Shown in pieces: positions 40,828-49,585 of a stretch of DNA of 64,000 nucleotides (its first letter is position 1; each line of letters begins with the position of its first letter). A program made the translations under genes and the position numbers. The DNA comes from Saprospira grandis (GTDB lineage Bacteria; Bacteroidota; Bacteroidia; Chitinophagales; Saprospiraceae). The stretch covers positions 620,001-684,000 of the forward strand of contig NZ_CP110854.1 in the NCBI RefSeq assembly GCF_027594745.1. Direction: 5' to 3'. A model generated the notes under the pieces. It worked only from the letters and a program-made list of their open reading frames with translations, was not told the origin of the DNA and searched no databases.

Positions 40828-41472
40828 TTAATCGTCTAGTTCTTCGGTATCTTTTTGTTTTCCTTTTCGTTTGCCTTTATTTGGCCGCTCTTCTATAGGC
40901 AGTTGGCCCAAGGCTTTTTTGGTATTGATGATATCGCTTTCTAGGCTTTGGGCAAAGCGCTCAAATCCTTTGATAGCTTTATCCATTTTTTTGGCTTCTA
41001 CATTAGCGCCAAATTGTGCTTGGGGGAGTTTTTCGCTTAGGCGTCTTTGTTGGTGATAAACTTTTTTTGGCCCATGAATTTTATGCTTTTTAGCATGAGC
41101 TTTTGCCTTTTTGTTATGGCCTTTTTTCTTGCCTTTGCCCTTTCCTTTTCCTTTGCCCTTAGAGCCCTCCCCTTTTTCGGGCCGCTCTTTAATTTTGATT
41201 CCTGCTTCATTGATGCGATTTTGGGTTTGCCCAAACTCACGGGCCACATCTTGAAGCAAAAGATTTTTTTGACGTTCGGCTCCAGCATAATCCTTAGCCG
41301 AATAAGCTGACTTAAGGGCATTTAGACGAACTTGATAATCGGCTAGCTCTTGCTGGTCTCGGTTGAGATCGGCTTGAGTGACTTTCAATTTTTTGACGGC
41401 ATTTTGGGCTTCTGCTTGAGTGGTTAAAGCCAAGGCCATTAGGGCCATTCCCCATATTTTGATCATTTTCAT
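40828..41472 (-). CDS. Exported Lys/Gly-rich basic protein
   Basis: From ATG 41472 the 214-residue product has a signal peptide (MALMALALTTQAEAQ, cleavage near residue 23). A helical region rich in Gln, Asp and Lys follows, then a low-complexity tract of repeated Lys-Gly pairs and His/Lys near residues 100-130, and another helical segment before a basic tail. I recognise no domain. The strong positive charge suggests binding to polyanions such as DNA or lipopolysaccharide in the periplasm or outside, but that is inference. Confidence 0.75.
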   Translation of the reverse strand: MKMIKIWGMALMALALTTQAEAQNAVKKLKVTQADLNRDQQELADYQVRLNALKSAYSAKDYAGAERQKNLLLQDVAREFGQTQNRINEAGIKIKERPEKGEGSKGKGKGKGKGKKKGHNKKAKAHAKKHKIHGPKKVYHQQRRLSEKLPQAQFGANVEAKKMDKAIKGFERFAQSLESDIINTKKALGQLPIEERPNKGKRKGKQKDTEELDD

Positions 41473-41542
41473 AGCGAGTCTGTTTTTAGTAAAAGATCTT
41501 GAGTTCGATTGGGCTAAGGCAAAGTTTGCGCCCAAATGAAAA

Positions 41543-41575
41543 AAGCGCTCATTTTTTTGAAAAAAATGAGCGCTT
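41543..41575 (-). terminator. Intrinsic terminator hairpin
   Basis: AAGCGCTCATTTTTT pairs with AAAAAATGAGCGCTT across a tiny loop. The minus strand continues TTTTTCATTT. It probably ends the minus-strand unit that includes the FKBP gene. Confidence 0.65.
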
Positions 41576-41606
41576 GATTGGGAAATAAAATATAAATTTT
41601 GGGTCT

Positions 41607-41751
41607 AGCAGGCGGCGAAGCCGCCGCAGGCTGAGGGATGGAAAGTGGGGCGGCGCAGCCGCAGACCCAGCCGCCGAAGGCGGCGCAGGGCCGAGCGAAC
41701 AGCGAGCCACGACAGAGCCCGACCCGGCCAAAGGCCGGGGCAGCCCCAAAA
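41607..41751 (-). repeat. Mosaic palindromic element 17
   Basis: It has a GGCGGCGAAGCCGCC stem, CTGAGGGATGG, GCCGCCGAAGGCGGC, AGGGCCGAGCGAACAGCGAG and a GGCCAAAGGCCGGGGCAGCC end, 13 bp from the FKBP gene stop. Confidence 0.85.
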
Positions 41752-41764
41752 AATAATCCGAAAT

Positions 41765-42247
41765 TTAAAAATGCACATGCACCTCTTCTAGAGAAACCTC
41801 AAAAGAGAGGATAGCATTTTCGGGAATATCTGGAGCTAGGCCCTGCTCGCCATAAGCTAGGCGAGAGGGCAAAATAAATACAGCTTGGCTCCCCACATAC
41901 ATCTTTTGGCTAGCGAGCTGAAAGCCGGGGATGGTCCCAGAAAGGGGCAGCATATCGGCAGAGCTGCTATCAAAGCTATTGTAAAAAGTGGCCCCTTGCC
42001 AGATTTGGCCCTTATAGCGCAGCTCTAGCGTAGAAGAAATATCGGGCTGATCTTTAAGGGTATCTGGTTCTTGCAAAAAGTAGAGGAAATAGCCCGCTTC
42101 GGGATCTTCATAATAATCGATTCCCGCCTGTTCTAAATAGCTTCTGATTTCGTTCCGCTCATTGATCCAGCGTTCTTCGCTAGCCTTTTCGCAGGCGGCA
42201 AAAAGCAAACTACTGATCAACAAAGTGATCGCTAATATTTTGTTCAT
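41765..42247 (-). CDS. FKBP-type peptidyl-prolyl isomerase lipoprotein
   Basis: From ATG 42247 the 160-residue product has a lipoprotein signal (MNKILAITLLISSLLFAAC, Cys 19). The C-terminal ~100 residues match FKBP isomerases: LELRYKGQIWQGATFYNSF, PLSGTIPGFQLASQKMYVGSQAVFILPSRLAYGEQG and ILSFEVSLEEV. It would act on proline bonds of exported proteins at the outer membrane. Its start overlaps the upstream gene by 38 bp, suggesting coupling. A longer frame upstream is rejected because it loses the signal peptide. Confidence 0.88.
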   Translation of the reverse strand: MNKILAITLLISSLLFAACEKASEERWINERNEIRSYLEQAGIDYYEDPEAGYFLYFLQEPDTLKDQPDISSTLELRYKGQIWQGATFYNSFDSSSADMLPLSGTIPGFQLASQKMYVGSQAVFILPSRLAYGEQGLAPDIPENAILSFEVSLEEVHVHF

Positions 42248-43022
42248 GATCATCTTCTTTATACAATTGGAAAATCTTTTCCAAGACAACATAGTTAACC
42301 ACCAGGCTGACAGGAACAGAAACCAGCAGGCCCACAAAAAGCAGCAAAGCGCCTAGAATATTGATGCCAATGATAAGGAAAAACAGCCCGATAAAGGTCA
42401 GGAAATTTTTCTGGACCAATTTGCGGCTAGCCTCTAGCGACTCCCAGATACCAAAATCTGCTATGGTTAAAATCACCTGACCTAGAGTATAAGAAAAGCT
42501 CAGGTAAAGCGTACCAAAAAAGCCTACAATCAAAAGGCCAATGCTCAGGCCGCTCAGCTGGGGCATATAAAACTCGCCAGTTTGGGCGAGCTCCTGCATC
42601 AGTTGAAACTCCGCCATAATATTATCTTGAAAAAAGAGGCTCGCTATAGCGGGCATGAGCGGCAAATAGATCAAAATCGTTAGCAAAAACTGATAGCCGA
42701 TCAGCTTGCCAGCCTTTTTATGGCCATCCATAAAGAGATTGAAGGAAAAAGGCCGGCCTCTTCGGATAGCCTGGGCCGCATAATAATAGCCCGGCAACCA
42801 AAGAGCCGAAAAAAAGAGAGAGACCAGATTGTCTAGGCCCGGAGCAATAGCGCTGGCCAGACTAGAAGCGCTGCCGCTAACAATAAGGTAGATAATCAAA
42901 AAGCCAATAAACTCTCCCATTTTGGCTTTAACGGTTTCATAGGCCTGACTGAGGACCTCGGAGGGAGAAAAATCATAGCCTTTTTCTAAGGCCTGATTCA
43001 ATCGATCTTCAAAGTTGATCAT
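42210..43022 (-). CDS. Polytopic membrane protein, 270 aa
   Basis: About five to six membrane helices are visible (FIGFLIIYLIVSGSASSL, LLIVGFFGTLYLSFSYTLG, FIGLFFLIIGINILGALLLFVGLLV). The N-terminal 25 residues are soluble. A glycine-rich SAxWLPGYYYAAQAIRRGR segment follows helix 2, similar in style to DUF975-like proteins, but I do not assign a family. It lies between the adenosine deaminase-like gene (12 bp upstream) and the FKBP gene (overlap), all co-directional. Confidence 0.75.
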   Translation of the reverse strand: MINFEDRLNQALEKGYDFSPSEVLSQAYETVKAKMGEFIGFLIIYLIVSGSASSLASAIAPGLDNLVSLFFSALWLPGYYYAAQAIRRGRPFSFNLFMDGHKKAGKLIGYQFLLTILIYLPLMPAIASLFFQDNIMAEFQLMQELAQTGEFYMPQLSGLSIGLLIVGFFGTLYLSFSYTLGQVILTIADFGIWESLEASRKLVQKNFLTFIGLFFLIIGINILGALLLFVGLLVSVPVSLVVNYVVLEKIFQLYKEDDHEQNISDHFVDQ

Positions 43023-43034
43023 TGATGGTCAATT

Positions 43035-44330
43035 TTAGTGGTTAATGGGGTTGATTTTACGGTCTTCAAAAGACAAGAACGCCTTTTTTAGTTCCTGCTC
43101 TAAATTTTCTTTTTCTTTCTCTGGCAAAAAGCTATATCGAATACTATTAAAAGATAGTTGTTTAAAGTCTTCATAGCTCAACTGACTATTTTGGGCCAAA
43201 AGGCAATACTCCTGACTCAGGCTAGTAGCCAAAAGGGCGGGATCATCGCTAGCCAGTACAATAGGCACTTCTGCCGCTAAATAAGTAGAAAATGGATGTT
43301 GCTCGGCAGGAAGGCCCAAGATAAAAGCATTGCTCGTTAGCAGTAGCTCTAAGGGAATAGCTCGCTCTTTCATCATTTGCAAACAAGCGGCTGCATCCCT
43401 TTCTAGCGGCAAGCCCACCCCATGCCCAATGCGCTTAGCGCCGAGATGGATCGCCTGCTCAATGGGGTTTTGGTAAGGGCGGCCGGCCAAAATATCGGGC
43501 CGAAGCTCTCCAGCATGTAGAGCCAAAGGAACGCTTGGAAATAATTCTTTGAGGTATCGAAGCGCCTGCATTTGGCCCTCAAATTCTGCCTGGGAGAGCT
43601 CGGCATGTTCTGGCCCAACCAAATTGACGCCCAGCACCCAATCCGACTGTTGGGCCAACTGAAAGGCCAGATAAAGCTGGGCAAAAACCATGGGCAAGGG
43701 GTAGGTCCGCACCGCATACCATTGTAGGCCAAGCTGAGCCTTGGGCCCCGCTAAAGCCTGATAATCGGCTTTCCAGCCCGCTACTTCGGCCAGTACTTCT
43801 TGAATTAAGTCTTCTATTCCGTAGTTAAGCAGACTTTGGGCCCAGCCCTCAAAATTGGTGGGCTGGCTGCTCCAGCCTTGGGTCCAGCTCCAGAGCTCTT
43901 GCCGGGCAGCGGGGGCCTCAATGAGGGTTTCGACATAAAGGATATTTTCTGCTGCGGCCTGCTGGGCAATTTGGCCCAGCCAATAGCCTTCTTGACCCTG
44001 AAAGATGGGGGCGATTTTCCCAAAGAAGTTGAAAAATTGCTGGGCATGCCCTTCCTTGCTGGCCCCTTTTATCGACCAGTTGTCGAGCATTTCGCTTTTA
44101 TTGTAGTTATAGAGGGGCAAAAAACCAGGCTGGGCACTGGCCGACAGCTGCCCCTCTGCATTGGCCCAAAAGCGGCCCCCTTTGGCCCAGATGGCCTCGG
44201 GCAAGAGTGCCCCCAAAGCATGATGATGAATGTCGCCTCCTTTCGGAAAGGCCTCGAAAAAAGCCGCTAAGGCCTTGGCCGAAGAGCGAATACTGGCAAA
44301 ATACTGAGCCGTTTTGGAGCAAGTAGACAT
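43035..44330 (-). CDS. Adenosine deaminase-like amidohydrolase
   Basis: This 431-residue metal-dependent hydrolase has the metal-binding GGDIHHHALGALLPEA motif near residue 31, LALHAGELRPD with the third histidine, GAKRIGHGVGL, and IVLASDDPALL with the catalytic aspartate. These match the adenosine deaminase family, more like the larger ADGF/CECR1-like forms by the LxLHAGE and insertions. No signal peptide is seen, so it is probably cytoplasmic. It would deaminate adenosine or a related purine. It is followed by the membrane protein 12 bp later. Confidence 0.88.
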   Translation of the reverse strand: MSTCSKTAQYFASIRSSAKALAAFFEAFPKGGDIHHHALGALLPEAIWAKGGRFWANAEGQLSASAQPGFLPLYNYNKSEMLDNWSIKGASKEGHAQQFFNFFGKIAPIFQGQEGYWLGQIAQQAAAENILYVETLIEAPAARQELWSWTQGWSSQPTNFEGWAQSLLNYGIEDLIQEVLAEVAGWKADYQALAGPKAQLGLQWYAVRTYPLPMVFAQLYLAFQLAQQSDWVLGVNLVGPEHAELSQAEFEGQMQALRYLKELFPSVPLALHAGELRPDILAGRPYQNPIEQAIHLGAKRIGHGVGLPLERDAAACLQMMKERAIPLELLLTSNAFILGLPAEQHPFSTYLAAEVPIVLASDDPALLATSLSQEYCLLAQNSQLSYEDFKQLSFNSIRYSFLPEKEKENLEQELKKAFLSFEDRKINPINH

Positions 44331-44394
44331 CTTTGTTCTTATTGTTTTAACCCTAGCTTAAGTTCATTTTGGCCCAAAATAATGAAAAAGCGTT

Positions 44395-44402
44395 TACCTT
44401 TG
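44395..44402 (+). promoter_or_regulatory. Candidate -7 box for the thioesterase gene
   Basis: TACCTTTG (TAnnTTTG) with TTTG (44368-44371) 23 bp upstream lies before palindromic element 18, so the element would be in the 5' untranslated region. Confidence 0.4.
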
Positions 44403-44429
44403 CCCCATATTTGGCCCCAAAGCAGGATT

Positions 44430-44601
44430 TTCTTGCAGCGAAGCCGCCGCAGCAACCTACAGTAAAAAGGGCCGAAGGCCCGCCGGCCTAGGGGCCTGAA
44501 AGGGTGCCGCGCAGCGGCAGACCCAGCCAGCTTGCTGGCGCAGGGCCGAGCAGACCTGCGAGCCCTGTAAGGGCCCGCAGCAGCTTGCTGCTGAGGCCCC
44601 A
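44430..44601 (-). repeat. Mosaic palindromic element 18
   Basis: It has GGCCTAGGGGCCTG, GGTGCCGCGCAGCGGCAGAC, AGCCAGCTTGCTGGC, AGGGCCGAGCAGACCTGCGA, AGCAGCTTGCTGCT and a GAGGCCCCAAAAC end, 40 bp before the thioesterase start. Confidence 0.85.
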
Positions 44602-44643
44602 AAACCTCCTAAAACAGCATTTCAAAACTCTTTAGATTATAGC

Positions 44644-45162
44644 ATGAAAGCAAAAAAAGTAGCCGACTCGAAAACGGTCATGACCGAAATGATTATGCCC
44701 AACGACACCAACCCCATTCACAACCTGATGGGCGGCAACCTAATGCGATGGATGGATGTGGCCGCTGGTATTTGTGCCGGCCGACATTGCGAGAGCTATG
44801 TGGTGACCGTGGCGGTGGACCATGTGTCTTTCCAAAAACCGATTCCCCTAGGCGATGTGATTACCCTACAATGTAGCGTAACTCGCGCTTTTTCTACCTC
44901 CGTAGAGGTCTATGTCGAGGTCTTTTCGGCCGATATTAAAGGCGGGAATATGCGCCGCTGCAATGATGCCTATTTCACTTTTGTGGCCGTAGATGATGAG
45001 CGCAAACGCCCTCGGGAGGTCCCGCAGGTGCTTCCCCTAACGGCCGAGCAGGAAAAGCGCTATGAGGAGGCCCTCCGCCGCCGAGAAATGCGCTTGCTGT
45101 TGGCTGGCAGAATTAAGCCCGAGGAAGCCACCCAGCTTCGCCAATTCCTTTTTGAAGATTAA
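44644..45162 (+). CDS. Acyl-CoA thioesterase, hotdog fold
   Basis: This 172-residue protein matches the YciA/BACH group of acyl-CoA thioesterases: MTEMIMPNDTNPIHNLMGGNLMRWMDVAAGI carries the Asn/Asp and the hotdog helix, followed by VDHVSFQKPIPLGDVI and the strand region. The C-terminal ~40 residues are Arg/Glu-rich and helical. It would hydrolyse acyl-CoA esters to release CoA; chain-length preference is unknown. Confidence 0.9.
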   Translation: MKAKKVADSKTVMTEMIMPNDTNPIHNLMGGNLMRWMDVAAGICAGRHCESYVVTVAVDHVSFQKPIPLGDVITLQCSVTRAFSTSVEVYVEVFSADIKGGNMRRCNDAYFTFVAVDDERKRPREVPQVLPLTAEQEKRYEEALRRREMRLLLAGRIKPEEATQLRQFLFED

Positions 45163-45196
45163 CCGATGAACAGCTACTTTTTGAGTGGCTGTTTTT

Positions 45197-45353
45197 TTTT
45201 GGGGCTGCCCACTCGCTTCGCTCGGGTCGGGCTATGCGGGGGCTCGCTGCTCGCTCGGCCCATCGCTTTTTTTCGCTGCGCTCAAAAAAGCTCGGTCTGG
45301 CCTGCGGCCCCCCCCTACTATCCCTCAGCCTGCGGCCCTTCGGGCCTGCAAAA
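45197..45353 (+). repeat. Mosaic palindromic element 19
   Basis: It has a long T run into GGGGCTGCCC, a CACTCGCTTCGCTCG loop, GGGCTCGCTGCTCGCTCGG, GGTCTGGCCTGCGGCC and an ATCCCTCAGCC end with CTGCGGCCCTTCGGGCC. It lies directly after the thioesterase stop. Confidence 0.85.
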
Positions 45354-45374
45354 CCGTTTATTTGGACCAATAAC

Positions 45375-45875
45375 TTACCAGTTCCCAAAGGCCTTATTAA
45401 AGACATCCTCAATAATTTGAGCATAAATCTCTTCTACCAACTGGCTTTCTACCGAAGAAATGTCTACCTCGGCCGAAAAATCGGAAAAGCGGCTAAAGCT
45501 CTGCTCCCAGTTTTTGGCCTTATCCGTATTGTCTCTAAAGGCAATATTGAGCTTAATCGTTAGCCGCTGCAAACTGACCGTAGCCCCCGGCTGTGGAGCA
45601 ATTGGGCTCACCTCATAACTACTCACGGCCCCAGAAAACTGAATATCTCCCTTGTTGGGGCTAAAACTTAGGCGGGTGTCATTCATGACCCGCTCCTTAA
45701 TTTGCTCAGAGAACTGCTGCCCCAAAGTAGGGGGCGCATTGCCTGCTGTCGTTTCAAATTGCTGGACCGAAAAGGTCTTTACCTCCTGACTGATATCCCA
45801 ATCATTAAAACGGATGGTGCAATTGCTCACAAAAACTAAAGATAAAATGGATAAGAGCGCCCAAAACCTTGGCAT
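45375..45875 (-). CDS. lptE: LptE-like lipopolysaccharide assembly lipoprotein
   Basis: This 166-residue protein has a lipoprotein signal (LLSILSLVFVSNC, Cys 19) and a beta-rich mature part (RFNDWDISQEVKTFSVQQFE, INAFRD-like strands, ending in EIYAQIIEDVFNKAF). It resembles the Bacteroidota LptE family that plugs the LptD barrel and delivers LPS to the cell surface; the similarity is by pattern and length. It diverges from icd. Confidence 0.8.
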   Translation of the reverse strand: MPRFWALLSILSLVFVSNCTIRFNDWDISQEVKTFSVQQFETTAGNAPPTLGQQFSEQIKERVMNDTRLSFSPNKGDIQFSGAVSSYEVSPIAPQPGATVSLQRLTIKLNIAFRDNTDKAKNWEQSFSRFSDFSAEVDISSVESQLVEEIYAQIIEDVFNKAFGNW

Positions 45876-45973
45876 ATTATGAATTTTAAACTAAATTGCG
45901 AAATCTATATATAGAGCAAGATAACCAATATACTATTGGATAATTACTTCACGCAAAAATAAGAAAAACCTGC

Positions 45974-47419
45974 ATGAAAAAGATCGCAGTGGCTTACGGA
46001 GACGGTATTGGACCGGAAATTATGGAGGCCGTACTTAAAATTATGAAAGCAGCCGGCGCTGAATTGGAATATGAAACCGTCAAAATTGGTAAAGAGGTCT
46101 ATCTCTCTGGCCAAGAATCTGGCATTGATCCCTCTGCTTGGGATACTTTCCGCGAGACTGGCGTTTTCCTCAAAAGCCCCATTACCACCCCTCAAGGAGG
46201 GGGCTACAAAAGCCTAAACGTAACCATTCGCAAAACCTTGGGCCTCTTTGCCAATGTGCGCCCCGTTAAGGCCTATACGCCTTATGTGCACAGCCACTTC
46301 CCTACTATGGACGTTGTGGTGGTCCGCGAAAATGAAGAGGATCTTTATGCAGGTATTGAGCACCGCCAAACTTCTGAGGTCTTCCAATGTCTTAAGTTGG
46401 TCTCTCGCCCCGGTAGTGAAGCCATCATCCGCTACGCTTTTGAATACGCCAAAGCCAACGGCCGCAAGAAAGTGACTTGTATGTCTAAGGATAATATCAT
46501 GAAGATGAGCGACGGTATGTTCCACCAAATCTTTAATGAGGTGGCCAAGGAATATCCCGAAATCGAAGCCGAACACTGGATCATTGATATCGGATCTGCC
46601 CTTTTGGCCGACCAACCCGATCGTTTTGATGTGGTGGTTACCCTGAACCTCTATGGCGATATCATTTCTGATATTACCGCTCAGGTAGCAGGTTCTGTTG
46701 GACTTGGCGGTTCTTCTAATGTAGGAGAAAACTTCGCCATGTTTGAAGCCATCCACGGCTCTGCTCCCGATATTGCAGGTAAGGACATTGCTAACCCTTC
46801 TGGTTTGCTCAATGGCGCTTGCATGATGTTAGTCCACCTTGGCCAAGCTGAAGTAGCCGCTAAAATCCAAAACGCCCTTATGGTGACCCTAGAAGATGGT
46901 ATCCATACTGGCGATATCTACACGGAAGGTAGCAGCAAGCAAAAAGTAGGCACTCAAGCCTTTGCCGATGCTGTTATTGAGCGCCTTGGCCGTATTCCTA
47001 GCCAACTCAAAGAGGTGACTTATGACGCTAATGCCAAACCCGTACAGGCTAAACGCCCCACAGTGAGCCGCGTGAAAAAAGAATTGGTAGGTATCGATGT
47101 ATTTTTGGAATGGCCTGGCGAAAATGGCGAGCGTAACCCCAATGTTTTGGGCCAAAAACTCGAAGCTTTAGCCCAAAATGGTCTCCGCCTCAAAGCCGTG
47201 ACCAACCGTGGACAAAAGGTCTACCCCAACGGTCGCCCAGAGACCTTCTGTACCGACCACTGGCCTTGCCGCTTCATCAGCCCAGAGGGTGCCGCTAGCT
47301 ACGAAAGCGTTTTGGGCCTCCTCCAACGCCTACATGCCGAAGGCTTTGATGTTGTAAAAACAGAAAACCTCTACAACTTTGATGATGAGCGCGCTTACTC
47401 GCTCGCTCAAGGAGAATAA
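45974..47419 (+). CDS. icd: NADP-dependent isocitrate dehydrogenase
   Basis: This 481-residue member of the isocitrate/isopropylmalate dehydrogenase family has AYGDGIGPEIMEAVLKIM at the N-terminus, the substrate region TPQGGGYKSLNVTIRKTLGL with the serine and arginines for isocitrate, VVVRENEEDLYAGIEHR, and the Mg-binding and NADP region GSAPDIAGKDIANP. The C-terminal ~130 residues are an extra domain seen in the longer Thermus/Bacteroidota type. It oxidises isocitrate to 2-oxoglutarate in the TCA cycle. A perfect terminator hairpin follows. Confidence 0.94.
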   Translation: MKKIAVAYGDGIGPEIMEAVLKIMKAAGAELEYETVKIGKEVYLSGQESGIDPSAWDTFRETGVFLKSPITTPQGGGYKSLNVTIRKTLGLFANVRPVKAYTPYVHSHFPTMDVVVVRENEEDLYAGIEHRQTSEVFQCLKLVSRPGSEAIIRYAFEYAKANGRKKVTCMSKDNIMKMSDGMFHQIFNEVAKEYPEIEAEHWIIDIGSALLADQPDRFDVVVTLNLYGDIISDITAQVAGSVGLGGSSNVGENFAMFEAIHGSAPDIAGKDIANPSGLLNGACMMLVHLGQAEVAAKIQNALMVTLEDGIHTGDIYTEGSSKQKVGTQAFADAVIERLGRIPSQLKEVTYDANAKPVQAKRPTVSRVKKELVGIDVFLEWPGENGERNPNVLGQKLEALAQNGLRLKAVTNRGQKVYPNGRPETFCTDHWPCRFISPEGAASYESVLGLLQRLHAEGFDVVKTENLYNFDDERAYSLAQGE

Positions 47420-47444
47420 TTAAGCGGTCTCCGCTAAAACCAAA

Positions 47445-47475
47445 AAGGGCCAAGCAATTGCTTGGCCCTTTTTTT
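47445..47475 (+). terminator. Bidirectional terminator between icd and the peroxidase gene
   Basis: AAGGGCCAAGCAA and TTGCTTGGCCCTT form a perfect 26-base palindrome followed by T7, between two convergent genes. Confidence 0.85.
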
Positions 47476-47499
47476 ATGCTCTTCCAGAAACCGCGGCTC

Positions 47500-48483
47500 C
47501 TACTCCTCTTTTCTAGCTAAAAGATGCTCAAATTGAGGGGCAGTCAAACTGCGCATAAAGGCTTCTAGATCATCCATTTCTTGCTCCGTTAGGCCCAGAG
47601 GCTCTCTCAAAAGCGTGTCTCGACCAATAGCGTGCGGACGAAATGCATTGGGCGTATTGTAATACTCTATTACTTCTCTTAAGGTCTTAAAGCTTCCGTC
47701 ATGCATATAAGGCCCCGTCACGGCAACATTACGCAAACCAGGCACCTTAAATTTACCCAAATCATTGCTGTCTTTGGTCTCCGAAAAACGCCCGACATCA
47801 TTGAACTCTTGCCCATTGTAGGTCCCAATATTCTTAAACTCATCGCCCGTCATGTCTGGACCAAAATGGCAGTCAAAGCACTTTCCCTTTACATTAAAGA
47901 TCTCTATGCCTCGCATAGCAGATGCCGAAATAGCCGAGCTATCGCCATCCGCAAATTGATCGTAGGCAGAGCCCGTCTCTAGGCTTTCTTCATAGGCCGC
48001 AATGGCCAAGCCTAGGTTCTCTTTGGTCAATCCTTCTTCTGGATAAAGGGCCGCAAAAGCAGCCGAATAATATTCATCAGCCATTAAACGCGTAATGGCC
48101 GAATCTAAAGGCAAGTTCATCTCTACAGGGTTCTCTATGGGCCCAAGGGCCTGCTCGGCCAAGGTGGCCGCTCGCCCATCCCAAAAAAAGATCTCTCGAG
48201 ATAGCATGTTCATGGCCGAAGGGGTGTTCCGATCCCCTAAAGCTCCACCAACGCCCTTACTTAAGGCCGAGGTATCGGCAAAGGCGTATTCTGGAAGATG
48301 ACAAGAAGCACAACTAATCGTTTGGTCCAATGACAAAATGCTGTCAAAGAATAAACGCTCGCCCAATTCTACCGCATCGCTAGGCAAGGCTGGCGTTAAA
48401 GGAAGGGGCTGTATTTCCTCAGCTTTGGGGAGAAAGAAAAATAGACTGCTCAATATGATCGCAGTAAAGCTCATTATTTTCAT
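47500..48483 (-). CDS. Di-haem cytochrome c peroxidase family protein
   Basis: This 327-residue exported protein has a signal peptide (FTAIILSSLFFFLPKAEE) and two CxxCH haem c motifs, CASCH at residues 58-62 and CFDCH near residue 206, in the layout of MauG/CcpA-type peroxidases. These reduce hydrogen peroxide with electrons from periplasmic cytochromes. The methionine/histidine ligands follow in the expected regions (TGPYMHDGSFKTLREVI). A -7 box lies upstream. Confidence 0.93.
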   Translation of the reverse strand: MKIMSFTAIILSSLFFFLPKAEEIQPLPLTPALPSDAVELGERLFFDSILSLDQTISCASCHLPEYAFADTSALSKGVGGALGDRNTPSAMNMLSREIFFWDGRAATLAEQALGPIENPVEMNLPLDSAITRLMADEYYSAAFAALYPEEGLTKENLGLAIAAYEESLETGSAYDQFADGDSSAISASAMRGIEIFNVKGKCFDCHFGPDMTGDEFKNIGTYNGQEFNDVGRFSETKDSNDLGKFKVPGLRNVAVTGPYMHDGSFKTLREVIEYYNTPNAFRPHAIGRDTLLREPLGLTEQEMDDLEAFMRSLTAPQFEHLLARKEE

Positions 48484-48504
48484 ATTATCGGTGATTTTCT
48501 ACTA

Positions 48505-48512
48505 CAAAGATA
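48505..48512 (-). promoter_or_regulatory. Candidate -7 box of the peroxidase gene
   Basis: The minus strand reads TATCTTTG, an exact TAnnTTTG match, 22 bp upstream of the ATG. Confidence 0.5.
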
Positions 48513-48655
48513 AGGCAACTACCTAAACTTTTAGGTGATAAAGATGACCTATCTATTTCACTATTCAATACAAAAATAAGGCTAAAAGAGCAGAGCAAAA
48601 AATATAGGTCCTCCTTTAGAATTGGTCTTAAACCAATGCTCGCTAAAGCCCTCAA

Positions 48656-48690
48656 AAAAGGCCCTTAGTACATCTTACTAAGGGCCTTTT
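48656..48690 (-). terminator. Intrinsic terminator of the methyltransferase gene
   Basis: AAAAGGCCCTTAGTA pairs with TACTAAGGGCCTTTT around a five-base loop, ten bases past the stop, with T6 following on the minus strand. Confidence 0.85.
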
Positions 48691-48700
48691 AGGCAGCTGA

Positions 48701-49375
48701 TTAAGCTTGTAGATAAAGCGCACCAGCCTCTACATAGGCCAGATATTGCGCATAAGAAGGGAAGGATGGCGAGGGTTGAAATTCTTCCTCGCTCTTTACT
48801 GTCGTTCTCCGAATTCGGCTGGCTTTGGCATTGGGGAAGCCCGCTTTTTTCAAGGCCGCTACCCATTCGGCTTCCGACCAAATGACCATGGCGGTCGGTA
48901 GGTTCTTGGCCCAAACATGAGAAGCTTCATTCTCGGCAAAGAACTCAATCATAATGGCCAAACGCCCCTCCGCTTTCAATACTCTGCGGATTTCTGCCAA
49001 GCCCTGATGGGGGTCCTCCAAATAATATAAGGCTTCTACCGAAAGGAGATGGCTAAAGCGATCATCGGCCCAAGGCAAGGCCTCTATGCTGCCGACTTGC
49101 AGATCGGCGGTGGGTACATTTTTTTGGGCCTCGGCAATCATTTTATCCGATACATCTAATCCAGCTAAGGCCTTGGCACCCCAATTCTGCACCAAAGACA
49201 AAGCCCGTCCATTACCGCAACCGAGGTCCAAAACAGCCTCTACTTCCTCCCAGTTCCAGTCGGTTTTTAAGGGCTGCAATAAGGGGTCGTGCCCCAAGGC
49301 CATGCGCTCGCCTCTTTCGGTGCCCGCCCAGCTATTAAATAAGGTATTCACTTTCTGATGCTGTTCCGTTTTCAT
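48701..49375 (-). CDS. Class I SAM-dependent methyltransferase
   Basis: A 224-residue enzyme with the SAM-binding motif VLDLGCGNGRALSLV at ~48-62, the acidic LDVSDKMI after strand 2, and LLSVEALYYLEDPHQGLAEIRRVLKAEGRLAI as motifs II-III. It is related to UbiE/type 11 methyltransferases; the substrate is unknown. It is the third gene of a co-directional run mnmG, CDF, methyltransferase, separated from the CDF gene by an element. Confidence 0.88.
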   Translation of the reverse strand: MKTEQHQKVNTLFNSWAGTERGERMALGHDPLLQPLKTDWNWEEVEAVLDLGCGNGRALSLVQNWGAKALAGLDVSDKMIAEAQKNVPTADLQVGSIEALPWADDRFSHLLSVEALYYLEDPHQGLAEIRRVLKAEGRLAIMIEFFAENEASHVWAKNLPTAMVIWSEAEWVAALKKAGFPNAKASRIRRTTVKSEEEFQPSPSFPSYAQYLAYVEAGALYLQA

Positions 49376-49408
49376 GCTTTGCTATTTTGCTGTTTATTCT
49401 ATAATTAT

Positions 49409-49575
49409 TTTGGGGCCTCAGCAGCAAGCTGCTGCGCTATGTTGCGCAGCTCGCAGGTCTGCTCGGCCCTGCGGCCTGACGGCCTGGGTCTGCGGCTGCG
49501 CCGCACTGCTCCACAGCGCTAGGCCTGGCGGCTTGCAGCCGCTAGTGGCCTTCGCCCCTTCGGGGCTCAGCTGTA
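49409..49575 (+). repeat. Mosaic palindromic element 20
   Basis: It has a TTTTGGGGCCTCAGCAGCAA start with an AGCAGCAAGCTGCTGC stem, GCAGCTCGCAGGTCTGCTCG, CCTGACGGCC, GGTCTGCGGCTGCGCCGCAC, and an AGCGCTAGGCC end with GCGGCTTGCAGCCGC. Confidence 0.85.
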
Positions 49576-49585
49576 GAAATGGCCA

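Noticed and set aside
44339..44602. Small gene upstream of the thioesterase
   Set aside because: It lies entirely in element 18 and in the promoter region, with repeat-type composition.
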